This document shows, piece by piece, positions 1 to 8,493 of a DNA stretch of 64,000 nt; the stretch's first letter is position 1; every line of letters begins with the position of its first letter. The stretch is from NCBI RefSeq assembly GCF_000333895.2, contig NZ_ANFM02000016.1, positions 1-64,000 of the forward strand, given 5' to 3'. The stretch is from Grimontia indica (GTDB lineage: Bacteria > Pseudomonadota > Gammaproteobacteria > Enterobacterales > Vibrionaceae). The translations under genes and the position numbers were made by a program. Below the pieces are notes generated by a model. It saw nothing but the letters and a program-made list of their open reading frames with translations. It was not told the origin of the DNA and searched no databases.

Positions 1-176
1 AAAGGAACGCCGCGATCACAACGCCAGTCAAACTCGCTGAATCCGGCATCTTCAGGTTATTTGGGTATATAACCTTCCATACCGTCAGAGATGGCAAAAT
101 CTGTCGACAGACAGAGTATTGGCCAGACCCGTTTGAAGCGCCGGAATGGCGAAAGCAATGGGTGGTTCAGAAATAA
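1..176 (+). CDS. C-terminal fragment of NTF2/SnoaL-like protein (partial)
   Basis: An open frame enters from the left edge (first full codon at 3) and ends at TAA 174-176. About 57 residues are visible, with the stretch GIFRLFGYITFHTVRDGKI followed by a Trp/Pro-rich end (YWPDPFEAPEWRKQW). The pattern of a beta strand with basic turn, then a Tyr/Trp-Pro-Asp-Pro end, is typical of small NTF2/SnoaL-fold proteins, which bind small hydrophobic ligands or act as isomerases. The start and most of the fold lie outside the window, so function cannot be assigned. It is followed directly by a hairpin terminator and converges with the next gene. Confidence 0.6.
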   Translation, partial: RNAAITTPVKLAESGIFRLFGYITFHTVRDGKICRQTEYWPDPFEAPEWRKQWVVQK

Positions 177-207
177 AAACGCGAGTCTTCTGACTCGCGT
201 TTTCTTT
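176..207. terminator. Bidirectional intrinsic terminator
   Basis: A 9-bp perfect stem ACGCGAGTC/GACTCGCGT (179-187 and 192-200) with loop TTCT is flanked by an A-run on the left and a T-run on the right. It lies between two convergent genes and can serve both. Confidence 0.85.
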
Positions 208-220
208 GCCTGAAGGTGAA

Positions 221-1048
221 TTACACCCACATAAACTCATCATCTGCTGCTGGCATAGGAGGCATTGGTTCAGTCGTACCGCAACCACATGCTGTTTCAC
301 CATGGCCGCCATGCTCACCAGAGCCGTGTTCGCCTGAGCCATGACCATCATGTTCACCAGTCAACCAACCCATGCCCATTTCTGAGTGGGAAAGACCATC
401 GACTGTGTTGCCGAATACTTCGTTGTTCAAGTGCTCCCAACCTTCAATCGCTGGAGCGAAAATACCGTCATGGATTACGTCGTCGAACACAAAGCTCTGC
501 GCATCATCAAGCAGCAAAGGCGCTTGAGAAATATGGTTTTCGCCGATAATGCCTGTGAGTAGTTCACTGGTCGCTTCTGACACAACCTGAACCGGAATTT
601 TCAAAAGTTCAATGTCGTGCTGAATATGCGTGGCGAAGTGTTCTTCCGCAGTTTCAACGATTTCACCCACACCTTCTTTGATAATTTCCGGTACACACTC
701 CCCATGACCTTCAGCAACCGCTTCAATCACTTCACCGGTGGTATCGAGAACTTCCCCCACGGTTTGGCCAACTTGCGCAACGTTCATCATAAAGTGGTGC
801 GTCACAATTTCTGCCGCGTCAGTGACGCCATCAATCACGGTAGCAACGGCAGCGGTTATACCATTGATTATGGGTATGTCCGCGGTGGCTTCCGCAATTT
901 TGTCTCCAACCCAGCTCAGGCCTTCATCAATAGCGCTGACTGCTGTACTTACAACGTTCGCAATGCCCGTTGTGACTTCTGCAATCGCTTCGCCGACTTT
1001 AGAAATTGCCTCACCGATTCCACTAAATAGATTTGCGAAAAATCCCAT
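221..1048 (-). CDS. Orphan protein with amphipathic helices and His/Gly/Cys-rich tail
   Basis: 275 residues, not recognised as any named family. The first ~150 residues are Ala/Val/Ile/Glu-rich with Gly at helix breaks, and short units of the type I-x-E-A/V-x-x-x-I/V recur, suggesting a chain of amphipathic helices that could lie on a membrane. There is no classical signal peptide; the N-terminus reads MGFFANLFSGIGEAI. The C-terminus changes abruptly to a low-complexity tail with repeats of G-E-H-G-S/G, then CGCG and Met/Pro, ending DEFMWV. The tail offers many His and Cys ligands. An RBS (AGGGGA) lies 8 bases before the ATG. A pore-forming or bacteriocin-like role, or a metal-binding exported protein, are both possible but unproven. 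The real frame is supported by codon pattern, RBS and terminator. Confidence 0.7.
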   Translation of the reverse strand: MGFFANLFSGIGEAISKVGEAIAEVTTGIANVVSTAVSAIDEGLSWVGDKIAEATADIPIINGITAAVATVIDGVTDAAEIVTHHFMMNVAQVGQTVGEVLDTTGEVIEAVAEGHGECVPEIIKEGVGEIVETAEEHFATHIQHDIELLKIPVQVVSEATSELLTGIIGENHISQAPLLLDDAQSFVFDDVIHDGIFAPAIEGWEHLNNEVFGNTVDGLSHSEMGMGWLTGEHDGHGSGEHGSGEHGGHGETACGCGTTEPMPPMPAADDEFMWV

Positions 1049-1630
1049 TTTAAATTTCCCCTTTTGTCGTGAATGTTATTCACGTTTTCTTTTCGTTGTC
1101 TCGTACTGCTAATCCGAGCCCTGTTTTTGCAAATCGTTGGAATGACGATCCAACGGCCTGCGGTCCTTTCTCTATGTGCCCTTCCTTTTGGGTAGAGAGC
1201 AGCAGGCTAAGTTGGCCTGCGCGGCACATAAAAAATACTGTTCAATTAGACGGAGGAGGACAACAGGAAAGTCAGTTTTCACTAGGGTTTAATGCGTTGA
1301 TTTTTCACAAGGAATCAAATGACTCGATGGCTGAAAATCACTGTAAAAATTGATAGAAGACTGAGCCAGTATGAAAGTTGAGTGAGGGAAAAATCGAAGG
1401 GGTTATCAGCCAATTTTCTTTCAAAATGACGAGATAGGAGTGCGTTTTTTATGACTGAGCAAATAGTGATATCGCTGGTATGTTTATGGCTCGTATCAGT
1501 TCTGCTAGAAATCACGCTTTTCTGGACGACGTTTAGGCAGACTCCTGATGGTGGTTAGACAGAAGAATTGCCCTTCCCAAGTAGGAGGATGTAATGGAAT
1601 TGTGTTCTGGCACAAATACGCTAACATTTA

Positions 1631-1646
1631 ATGTAAACGTTTCCAT
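1631..1646. promoter_or_regulatory. GalR/GalS-type operator 1
   Basis: ATGTAAACGTTTCCAT is a near-palindrome around a central CG and matches the LacI/GalR-family half-site TGgAAaCG / CGnTTcCA. It lies about 160 bp before galT. Confidence 0.7.
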
Positions 1647-1726
1647 TTTACTAGCTCGCCGTAAACCTTCTATTTGGATTACGGTGAGGAAGTCTTTGAG
1701 AATACCAAAGGTCAATAGAGCCAGAG

Positions 1727-1742
1727 ATGGAAACGGTAATTA
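1727..1742. promoter_or_regulatory. GalR/GalS-type operator 2
   Basis: ATGGAAACGGTAATTA has the same half-site (TGGAAACG) and a weaker right half. Its centre is 96 bp from the centre of operator 1, about nine helical turns, which would suit looping by a dimer-of-dimers as in the E. coli gal operon. Confidence 0.65.
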
Positions 1743-1797
1743 GCAAATTGTCTTATTGGTTTTGAAACGGATTTTTTAAGTAGTTCTAGGGAAAGCC

Positions 1798-2874
1798 ATG
1801 TCAAATCTTGTGTTTAACCCGGTTGATCATCCTCACCGACGCTACAATCCCTTGACTGGACACTGGGTGTTGGTGTCTCCACACCGCGCAAAACGTCCGT
1901 GGAGTGGGCAAGATGAGAAGCCTGTTGATTCGGCGTTGCCTGACTATGAAGAGCATTGTTTTCTGTGTCCTGGCAACGTGCGCGTATCCGGTGATCAGAA
2001 CCCTCAATACGAGGGTGCTTATGTGTTCGACAATGACTTTGCTGCACTGATGCCAGACACCCCGGATGCGCCGAAAGCAGATAATCCGCTATTCAAAATG
2101 GAAGGGGCGAGGGGGCTCAGTAGGGTGATTTGTTTCTCGCCTGATCACAGTAAAACCCTGCCGGAACTTCCCGCTACCACCATTCGCGCCGTGATTGATA
2201 CTTGGTCTGAGCAAATAGAAGCGCTCGGTAAAACCTATCTTTGGGTACAGGCATTTGAGAACAAAGGCGAAGCCATGGGATGCTCGCAACCCCATCCACA
2301 CGGCCAGATCTGGGCCAACAGTTTTCTACCAAATGAAATCGCCCGGAAGGAAACCTTTCTAAGGGCTTATCACCAAGAGCAAGGTTCGAACTTGTTGCTC
2401 GATTACGCGAAGGCAGAATTGGCGGACGGCTCCCGCACCGTGGTGGAAACCCAGCACTGGCTGGCGGTGGTTCCCTTTTGGGCTGCATGGCCCTTTGAAA
2501 CCCTGCTGATGCCGAAAGTATTGATACGGCGAATGGGGGAGTTGAATGACGAACAACGTGACGATTTGGCGTTGGCACTGAAAAAGCTCACCAGCCGTTA
2601 TGACAACTTGTTCCAATGCCCTTTCCCCTATTCGATGGGGTGGCACTACGCGCCTTTTTATGAGGAAGGAACGGACATTGATCATTGGCAGTTACATGCG
2701 CATTTTTATCCGCCTCTGCTTCGTAGTGCCACGGTGCGAAAGTTCATGGTGGGATATGAGATGTTGGCAGAAACCCAACGAGACCTGACACCGGAACAAG
2801 CCGCTGAACGTCTTCGCGCCGTCAGCGATGTCCATTATAAAGAATGCGCCGAACAGGCAGGGAATGGCCAATGA
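1798..2874 (+). CDS. galT: Galactose-1-phosphate uridylyltransferase
   Basis: 358 residues, close to the usual ~350. It exchanges UMP between UDP-glucose and galactose-1-phosphate in the Leloir pathway, in the cytoplasm. The active-site HPH-x-Q motif is visible as [14 protein letters not shown] around residue 160, with the nucleophilic His. Zinc-site residues occur in the N-terminal HCFLCPGN stretch, and the C-terminal half has the [10 protein letters not shown] strand typical of the family. The ATG at 1798 is preceded by AGGGAAAG. It is the first gene of galTKM, and its stop overlaps the galK start by four bases (ATGA). Regulation by a GalR-type repressor is suggested by the two upstream operators. 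No galE is present in the window. Confidence 0.97.
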   Translation: MSNLVFNPVDHPHRRYNPLTGHWVLVSPHRAKRPWSGQDEKPVDSALPDYEEHCFLCPGNVRVSGDQNPQYEGAYVFDNDFAALMPDTPDAPKADNPLFKMEGARGLSRVICFSPDHSKTLPELPATTIRAVIDTWSEQIEALGKTYLWVQAFENKGEAMGCSQPHPHGQIWANSFLPNEIARKETFLRAYHQEQGSNLLLDYAKAELADGSRTVVETQHWLAVVPFWAAWPFETLLMPKVLIRRMGELNDEQRDDLALALKKLTSRYDNLFQCPFPYSMGWHYAPFYEEGTDIDHWQLHAHFYPPLLRSATVRKFMVGYEMLAETQRDLTPEQAAERLRAVSDVHYKECAEQAGNGQ

Positions 2875-4028
2875 ATAACCTCATCCACACTGTGCAACAG
2901 GCATTCCACACAAAGTTTGAATACAAGGCTGAATATCTGGTTCAGGCGCCCGGACGTGTGAACCTGATTGGGGAGCACACCGACTATAACGATGGCTTTG
3001 TGCTGCCTTGTGCGATCAACTATCAGACGGTTGTGGCGGCTTCTCCGCGTCAGGACAATATCATCCGTGTGGTAGCGGCTGACTACGACAATGCGACGGA
3101 TGAATTCTCACTTGATGAAGATATTGCTTTTCTGACCGAGAAAATGTGGGCCAATTACATTCGGGGCGTTGTTGTGTGTCTCAAGCAACGTGGCTATCCG
3201 TTCAAAGGCGCAGATCTGGCCGTGAGTGGTAACGTTCCGCAGGGAGCCGGATTGAGTTCATCTGCTGCCCTTGAAGTAGTGATTGGGCAAACTTTCAAGA
3301 CCCTCTACCAACTGGATATTTCCCAGTCGGACATCGCACTGAACGGCCAGCAAGCGGAGAACGAGTTTGTGGGCTGTAACTGCGGCATTATGGATCAGTT
3401 GATTTCCGCCAAAGGGATGGAAGATCACGCTTTGTTGATTGATTGTCGAACGCTGCAAACCACCCCAGTTTCTATGCCCCAGGATATGGCAGTGGTCATC
3501 ATCAACTCCAACAAAAAGCGCGGGTTAGTGGACAGCGAATACAACACCAGACGCGAACAATGTGAAGAAGCGGCACGCTTTTTCGATGTGGCTGCCCTTC
3601 GCGATGTTTCTTTGGAAACTTTCGAGCGAGCAGCCGACGAACTAGACGAAACAGTGGGGAAACGGGCGCGTCATGTGATCACGGAAAACGAAAGAACCCT
3701 TGCCGCTGCCACTGCGCTGCAACAAGGGGATTTGAAAGCGATGGGGGCTTTGATGGCGGCGTCTCACGCCTCGATGCGGGATGATTTTGAAATCACCGTC
3801 TCGGAGATCGATGCGCTGGTGGAGATGGTTAAGTCTGTTATCGGAAATGAAGGCGGCGTACGCATGACTGGCGGTGGTTTTGGGGGCTGTATTGTGGCGC
3901 TGGTCGCGCCTGATGACGTGGAGGCGGTTCGGACTGTAGTCGCAGAAAGGTATCACGCTTTGACTGGGTTGAACGCGGATATCTATGTCTGTCAGGCAAA
4001 GGCTGGCGCGGGTGAAGTCATAGAGTGA
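2871..4028 (+). CDS. galK: Galactokinase
   Basis: 385 residues (E. coli GalK has 382). It phosphorylates galactose to galactose-1-phosphate using ATP. The galactokinase signature [19 protein letters not shown] sits near residue 30, the GHMP ATP-binding motif ([16 protein letters not shown]) near residue 125, and the C-terminal GHMP motif ([14 protein letters not shown]) near residue 335. I chose the ATG at 2871, which overlaps the galT stop as ATGA and has AGGGAA before it. An upstream in-frame ATG inside galT (2844) adds nine residues not expected in the family. Translationally coupled to galT and galM. Confidence 0.97.
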   Translation: MNNLIHTVQQAFHTKFEYKAEYLVQAPGRVNLIGEHTDYNDGFVLPCAINYQTVVAASPRQDNIIRVVAADYDNATDEFSLDEDIAFLTEKMWANYIRGVVVCLKQRGYPFKGADLAVSGNVPQGAGLSSSAALEVVIGQTFKTLYQLDISQSDIALNGQQAENEFVGCNCGIMDQLISAKGMEDHALLIDCRTLQTTPVSMPQDMAVVIINSNKKRGLVDSEYNTRREQCEEAARFFDVAALRDVSLETFERAADELDETVGKRARHVITENERTLAAATALQQGDLKAMGALMAASHASMRDDFEITVSEIDALVEMVKSVIGNEGGVRMTGGGFGGCIVALVAPDDVEAVRTVVAERYHALTGLNADIYVCQAKAGAGEVIE

Positions 4029-4039
4029 TTGGTGATGTC

Positions 4040-5110
4040 ATGAGTAACGAGGCTGACTTGAAAAGGCTGGAACAGGCGTTCACTTCCACGCCATCATATG
4101 ATGGATTGCCCGCGACATTGGTCCATCTCAAAAACAGCCATGGTATGACCCTATCCCTGATGGACGTAGGCGCAACTTGGCTAAGTTGCCGATTGCCTCT
4201 GACTTCGGGTTTCCGTGAAGTGTTATTGCATGCCCCCGACATGGCAGCCCACCGTAAGCAAACTGCCTATTTTGGTGCGATCGTTGGGCGTTATGCCAAC
4301 CGTATTGATGCCAGCCAGTTTTCTCTCGGTGAGCGTACGTATTCTCTTTGCAGTAACGAAGGAAAAAACACTCTTCACGGCGGCAAAGAGGGGTTTGATA
4401 AACGCCGTTGGACGATCGCTACGCAGAGTCATACCGCCGTGACATTTCATCTCGATTCAGAAGACGGTGATCAGGGATTTCCGGGAAATATTTCTGCCAA
4501 TGTGACCTACCTGCTGGATGAAGATAACCGTGTTGAGATTCAGTATCAGGCTGAGTGTGATAAAGCCTGTCCCATCAACCTGACTAACCATGCGTATTTT
4601 AACCTCGCTGGTGTAGGGTCAGGTGTCAAAAGCCTTGACCACATACTGATGATGGAAGCCGGTCATTACCTTCCTACGCGAAAAGATCTCATTCCGACCG
4701 GTGCGTGGAATCCCGTCAGCGAAACCGCCTTCGACTTTTCCGAACCCAAAGTCATTGGACGTGATTTTCTGAGCGATGAAGACCAGAAAATCGCGGGCGG
4801 GTACGATCATGCCTTTGTTCTCGACCCGGACGTGTGTGATGGCGAGGCATTGGCGGTATCTTTGTTGGCGCCGGATCGATCTATCATCATGAAAGTGAGT
4901 ACGACAAAACCGGCTATCCAGTTCTACTCAGGCAATTTCCTTCAAGGAGCGCCCGGTGAACATGGTGACTATGAGAATTTTGATGGTCTGGCGCTTGAAA
5001 CCCAATACTTACCGGATGGGCCCAACCACCCAGAATGGGGCGAGAAAAGTGGCGTCTGTCAGGCCAAGCAACCTTATCGGCATCGCACGGCCTACCAGTT
5101 TCTCTTTTGA
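4040..5110 (+). CDS. galM: Aldose 1-epimerase (mutarotase)
   Basis: 356 residues from ATG 4040. It interconverts the alpha and beta anomers of galactose so that GalK can use the sugar. Family marks are VGRYANRIDASQF, the catalytic His in NEGKNTLHGGKEGFDKR, NLTNHAYFNLAG near the centre, and the C-terminal LALETQYLPDGPNHPEW with the catalytic Glu. A GTG at 4025 overlaps the galK stop and would add five residues, so translation could start there by coupling. I prefer 4040 because the following sequence (MSNEADLKRLEQAF) matches the N-terminus I would expect for vibrio GalM. Last gene of the operon. Confidence 0.93.
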   Translation: MSNEADLKRLEQAFTSTPSYDGLPATLVHLKNSHGMTLSLMDVGATWLSCRLPLTSGFREVLLHAPDMAAHRKQTAYFGAIVGRYANRIDASQFSLGERTYSLCSNEGKNTLHGGKEGFDKRRWTIATQSHTAVTFHLDSEDGDQGFPGNISANVTYLLDEDNRVEIQYQAECDKACPINLTNHAYFNLAGVGSGVKSLDHILMMEAGHYLPTRKDLIPTGAWNPVSETAFDFSEPKVIGRDFLSDEDQKIAGGYDHAFVLDPDVCDGEALAVSLLAPDRSIIMKVSTTKPAIQFYSGNFLQGAPGEHGDYENFDGLALETQYLPDGPNHPEWGEKSGVCQAKQPYRHRTAYQFLF

Positions 5111-5164
5111 GTGCTTATGCAGATCCCTCGGGATGAAGAAATAAGATATGTGTATTCGCGAGAA

Positions 5165-5198
5165 CAATGGAGCCTGTAGGTAATAACAGACTCCATTG
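5165..5198. terminator. Hairpin after galM
   Basis: Stem CAATGGAG/CTCCATTG continued by CTGT/ACAG with one mismatch, between convergent galM and the nucleoside hydrolase. No clear T-run follows, so termination strength is uncertain. Confidence 0.5.
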
Positions 5199-5217
5199 GC
5201 ATCTTATGGGTAACGAA

Positions 5218-6180
5218 TCAATCGCTGTAGCTGGTGATGGTATCGAGATACAAATCCAATAGCGCCTGATCGTTCACTTTCACTGCCACACTCTGTGCAC
5301 GGAAATCTGCCCAATCGTCGGTTTTGTGTTTCGTGTCTTTGTATTTCTGTAACGTTAAACCTTCCGCTGGGCCGTCACAGACCACACGAATAGCGCCTTG
5401 GCGCACCTCGAACAGGCTCGGGTCAATCACATACGCAATCGCGGAAGGGTCATGCACAAAACAGCCATCAACGCCCATACGTGATTTGTAGAAATCGAGG
5501 TAGAAGCGGCTGATATCCCACATAAACTCACCAACCTCTCCGCAAGTCTCCCGCAACGTGTCGATGTAGTCATTAGAGAAAAAGGCTTCGTGGGTGACAT
5601 CCAGACCAATAACCGTTACGGGCCAGTCAGCGGTGAAAACGATATCGGCAGCATGGGGGTCATCATGGACATTGGCTTCCGCAAAGGGAGTGACGTTACC
5701 TGTGTGACCGTTTGTTCCAAACGCGCCACCCATGATCACCACCTCTTTAACCAGCTTGGTGATCTCCGGCGCTTGCTTGAGTGCCATTGCCAGGTTAGTC
5801 AGGGGGCCAACAGCGACGAGTGTGACTTCACCTGGTGAGGCTGTCACTGTGTCGATGATGTATTGGTGGGCGGGTCGTGGATCGGCGCTGATGGTCGGGG
5901 CCTCAATGGCCACATCACCAAAGCCATTTTCTCCATGAACCGCCACGCTGGCACCAACAGGTGGACGCTGGAGTGGCTTTGATGCACCTTTCGCGACATC
6001 ACATTGAAAGCCAAAACGTTGTTTGAGATACAGCGCGTTGCGTGTGCTGATGTCGATGTCTGCATTGCCATAGACTGTGGTTAAGCCAACCAACTCGATC
6101 GCAGGGCTCGCCTCGGCAAAGAGGATGGCCATGGCATCGTCGATGCCCGGATCAGTGTCTAGAATAATTTTTGTTGTCAT
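5218..6180 (-). CDS. Inosine-uridine preferring nucleoside hydrolase family protein
   Basis: 320 residues from the ATG at 6180. The family cleaves the N-glycosidic bond of ribonucleosides, giving ribose and free base for salvage. The hallmark Asp cluster that binds Ca2+ and ribose is at the N-terminus (ILDTDPGIDDAMA). Further family marks are VYGNADI, the ENGFGD segment (family position of ribose contacts), VVIMGGAF, EANVHDDPHAA and the C-terminal FVHDPSAIAYV. A longer frame exists upstream, but the DTDPGIDDA motif should lie within the first ~20 residues, which supports the MTTK start. No strong RBS is visible. Substrate preference (pyrimidine or purine) cannot be decided here. Monocistronic, convergent with galM. 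Confidence 0.9.
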   Translation of the reverse strand: MTTKIILDTDPGIDDAMAILFAEASPAIELVGLTTVYGNADIDISTRNALYLKQRFGFQCDVAKGASKPLQRPPVGASVAVHGENGFGDVAIEAPTISADPRPAHQYIIDTVTASPGEVTLVAVGPLTNLAMALKQAPEITKLVKEVVIMGGAFGTNGHTGNVTPFAEANVHDDPHAADIVFTADWPVTVIGLDVTHEAFFSNDYIDTLRETCGEVGEFMWDISRFYLDFYKSRMGVDGCFVHDPSAIAYVIDPSLFEVRQGAIRVVCDGPAEGLTLQKYKDTKHKTDDWADFRAQSVAVKVNDQALLDLYLDTITSYSD

Positions 6181-6410
6181 TGTGAATATCCGGCAGGAAA
6201 ACTTCCTATATTCTATGACGGCTTGCGGTACACCACCGTCTGTGAATTGACTTAATATTGTGATTCCGTTCAATATTCAGCAGCAAGCATGAGTAAGGTA
6301 TATGCCTTTACTCAAGGAAGAACTAATAAATATGCAAAATTAGTCCTAAAAGCCAATTTTTTGGACAAAAAGGCGGAGTGAGAACGCGGCATTTGCCGCG
6401 CTCGAGATGG

Positions 6411-6977
6411 CTATTCGTCGATGCTAATACCAGCTTTAGCGGCGATGTCGGTTTCAAAACCATCAAGGCTCACCTGATTCTTCTTCAACCAGTATTTTTG
6501 AATGCCTTCCGCTCCCTGTCGCTCAGACCACTTCGCCAGTTCGTTCCTGTCGCCTTCATAGCTAAAGAAGGGAACAGACATTCCACAAGACGCCTGCACC
6601 ATATCAATGTCCAGCAAGAAAATCTGACGGGAAGCGATGCTTTCAGGAAACAGTGAAACATAGATTTCCCATTCTGGGTCGTTACGGTGTAGCGCCCGCG
6701 CCTGACAATAGGCTCGAAGGATCAACGGTGAGCCTTCAAACGCACACCACATCACCGTCATTCGCGTGTCTTTCAGCACATGTGCCGCTGACTCATTTCC
6801 GCTGCCTGTCAGGTTCAGCCATGCCAACGTTTTGTTGTTAATCACGCGTAAGGAGTCGCCACCTTTCGGAGAGATATTAACCGTGCCGGAGTCAGCTGCT
6901 GTGCCGACGAAATAGATTTTCTGCTGCTCGATAAAGCTGATTTGTTTGTCGCTGAGTGATTTGGTGGTTTGTCCCAT
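6411..6977 (-). CDS. Pyridoxamine 5'-phosphate oxidase-like flavin-binding protein
   Basis: 188 residues. The split-barrel fold of FMN-binding PNPOx-like proteins is indicated by FVGTAADSGTVNISPKGGDSLRVI, the strand LAWLNLTGSGNESAAH, and RMTVMWCAF. These are features of the general stress/PNPOx-related group rather than true PdxH. The ATG at 6977 is preceded by GGAAAGAGTA; an upstream in-frame start would add 15 residues without a better RBS. It is divergent from the alcohol dehydrogenase gene with about 200 bp between. Substrate unknown. Confidence 0.85.
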   Translation of the reverse strand: MGQTTKSLSDKQISFIEQQKIYFVGTAADSGTVNISPKGGDSLRVINNKTLAWLNLTGSGNESAAHVLKDTRMTVMWCAFEGSPLILRAYCQARALHRNDPEWEIYVSLFPESIASRQIFLLDIDMVQASCGMSVPFFSYEGDRNELAKWSERQGAEGIQKYWLKKNQVSLDGFETDIAAKAGISIDE

Positions 6978-7178
6978 TACTCTCTTTCCGTCCTTGTGGC
7001 TGAAGTTTAACCAACATAACACCCGGCGAACTAATGACCAATCCCCTCTGCCCTATTGAGATCTGTCTCTTACCAAAATATGAGTTCTGCGTGATGAATC
7101 GCTGTTTTTTATGGAAAATTTCTAGTGGGCGCTTCAATGCTTGCCTAGTCTGAAATGACAAGAAAGGAGATTCTACCC

Positions 7179-8378
7179 ATGCTGGTGAAAGCAGCCCACA
7201 AAAGCTACATGAAAGCGTTGAAAGTCGCAGCGCGTGTCATTCCTATTCCGCGGCCGACGTTGTTTACCGGGGCGGAAAGTGCAGAGCAACTTTGTGAAGC
7301 CATCAGCCTGATGAATCTCGGCAAACTTCTGATTGTGACCGACGAAGCCTTAGTGGAAGTGGGGATCGTTGACCAGATTGAAAGCTATCTGCATCGGCAT
7401 GGGGTCGATTTTGCAAGGTTTGACAAAGTGACGCCTGACCCAACTTACCCTCAGGCAGAAGAAGGATTGGCGGTTTATAAACGGGAAAACTGTAAAGGTA
7501 TTCTCGCAGTGGGCGGCGGTTCACCGATTGATTGTGCCAAAGTCATTGCTGCATGTGTCACCAACAACAAGGCAATCAAAAAGCTCGCAGGATTGTTGAA
7601 GGTCTGGCGTACACCCGCTCCTTTGTTTGTGATTCCAACCACGGCAGGCACAGGGTCGGAAGTCACGGTCGCCGCAGTGATTTCAGATCCTGCTAGTCAT
7701 CAGAAAACCCCGTTGATGGATCCGAAGTTGGTGCCTTTGATGGCAGCGCTGGACCCAAATTTAATGACAGGTTTGCCTCCCCACATCACTGCCGCAACGG
7801 GCATGGATGCATTGACCCATGCCGTTGAAGCCTATCTTTCACTTAACGCCACCAAAGAAACCGATGCGTACGCGACAGCGGCATTAAAGCTTATCCATGC
7901 CAACCTGATTGCGGCCTATAAAGACGGTCACTCATTGAAAGTCAGATTCAACATGGCAATGGCGTCCTATTACGCAGGTCTCGCATTTACCAAAGCCAGT
8001 TTGGGTTACACCCATGCGATTGCTCACCACCTTGGAGCAAAGTATGGCACGCCGCATGGTGCAGCAAATGCGTTGGCACTACCCCATGTACTGGAAGCGT
8101 CTGTTCCGTCTGCCAAAGTGCGTATTGCTAACATGGCGAAAATGGTCGATGTTGGTGACGAAAGCTGGGACGACCAAACCAATGCCAGTGCGTTTGTGAA
8201 TTACGTAGTGTCGTTGCAGGAATCCATGAACATGCCGCGTACCCTGCCAGACATCAAACCGGAAGATATCACCCAGATAGCCAAAAATGCCATTCATGAG
8301 GCGAACTGGAATTATCCTGTGCCGCACTATCTCTCTCTCGGCGAGTGCAAGCAACTTATCGCCAAAATCAAAGGCTAG
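7179..8378 (+). CDS. Iron-containing alcohol dehydrogenase
   Basis: 399 residues, a typical length for group III (iron-activated) dehydrogenases. NAD(P)-binding GGGSPIDCAK near residue 110 and the family signature around TAGTGSEVT are present. Metal ligands appear in GMDALTHAVEAY and in YTHAIAHHLGAKYGTPHGAANALALPH, which supply the three conserved His. The ATG at 7179 has AAGGAG nine bases upstream; an earlier ATG at 7155 contains that RBS within its own reading frame, so 7179 is the likelier start. Likely a medium-chain alcohol or aldehyde oxidoreductase; the exact substrate is not visible. Stands alone between a divergent flavoprotein gene and the helicase. Confidence 0.93.
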   Translation: MLVKAAHKSYMKALKVAARVIPIPRPTLFTGAESAEQLCEAISLMNLGKLLIVTDEALVEVGIVDQIESYLHRHGVDFARFDKVTPDPTYPQAEEGLAVYKRENCKGILAVGGGSPIDCAKVIAACVTNNKAIKKLAGLLKVWRTPAPLFVIPTTAGTGSEVTVAAVISDPASHQKTPLMDPKLVPLMAALDPNLMTGLPPHITAATGMDALTHAVEAYLSLNATKETDAYATAALKLIHANLIAAYKDGHSLKVRFNMAMASYYAGLAFTKASLGYTHAIAHHLGAKYGTPHGAANALALPHVLEASVPSAKVRIANMAKMVDVGDESWDDQTNASAFVNYVVSLQESMNMPRTLPDIKPEDITQIAKNAIHEANWNYPVPHYLSLGECKQLIAKIKG

Positions 8379-8493
8379 CCTTTCAGCGAATACTGTCATT
8401 TCGTCTTCCGCATGGTAGAATGCGCGCCCTTTGGTCAGCCGCACTTATTGTGGTTCTGCCATACTTTGTCTTCCTACAATGCCGAGATTTCTC

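Larger units (their letters stand above)
1049..1797. other. Intergenic region upstream of gal operon
   Basis: About 750 bp without a convincing gene. It carries the leftward promoter region of the orphan gene and the rightward control region of the gal operon, with two GalR/GalS-like operators listed separately. Short frames here lack ribosome sites and recognisable composition. Confidence 0.6.

Noticed and set aside
1069-1353. 94-residue plus-strand frame in the region before galT
   Set aside because: No RBS, no recognisable fold, and stop-free length is within chance for this composition.
1603-1616. CRP-like TGTG...CACA near the gal control region
   Set aside because: The two half-sites are separated by 6 bases (TGTG-N6-CACA) and not by the 8 needed between TGTG and CACA in a CRP site.
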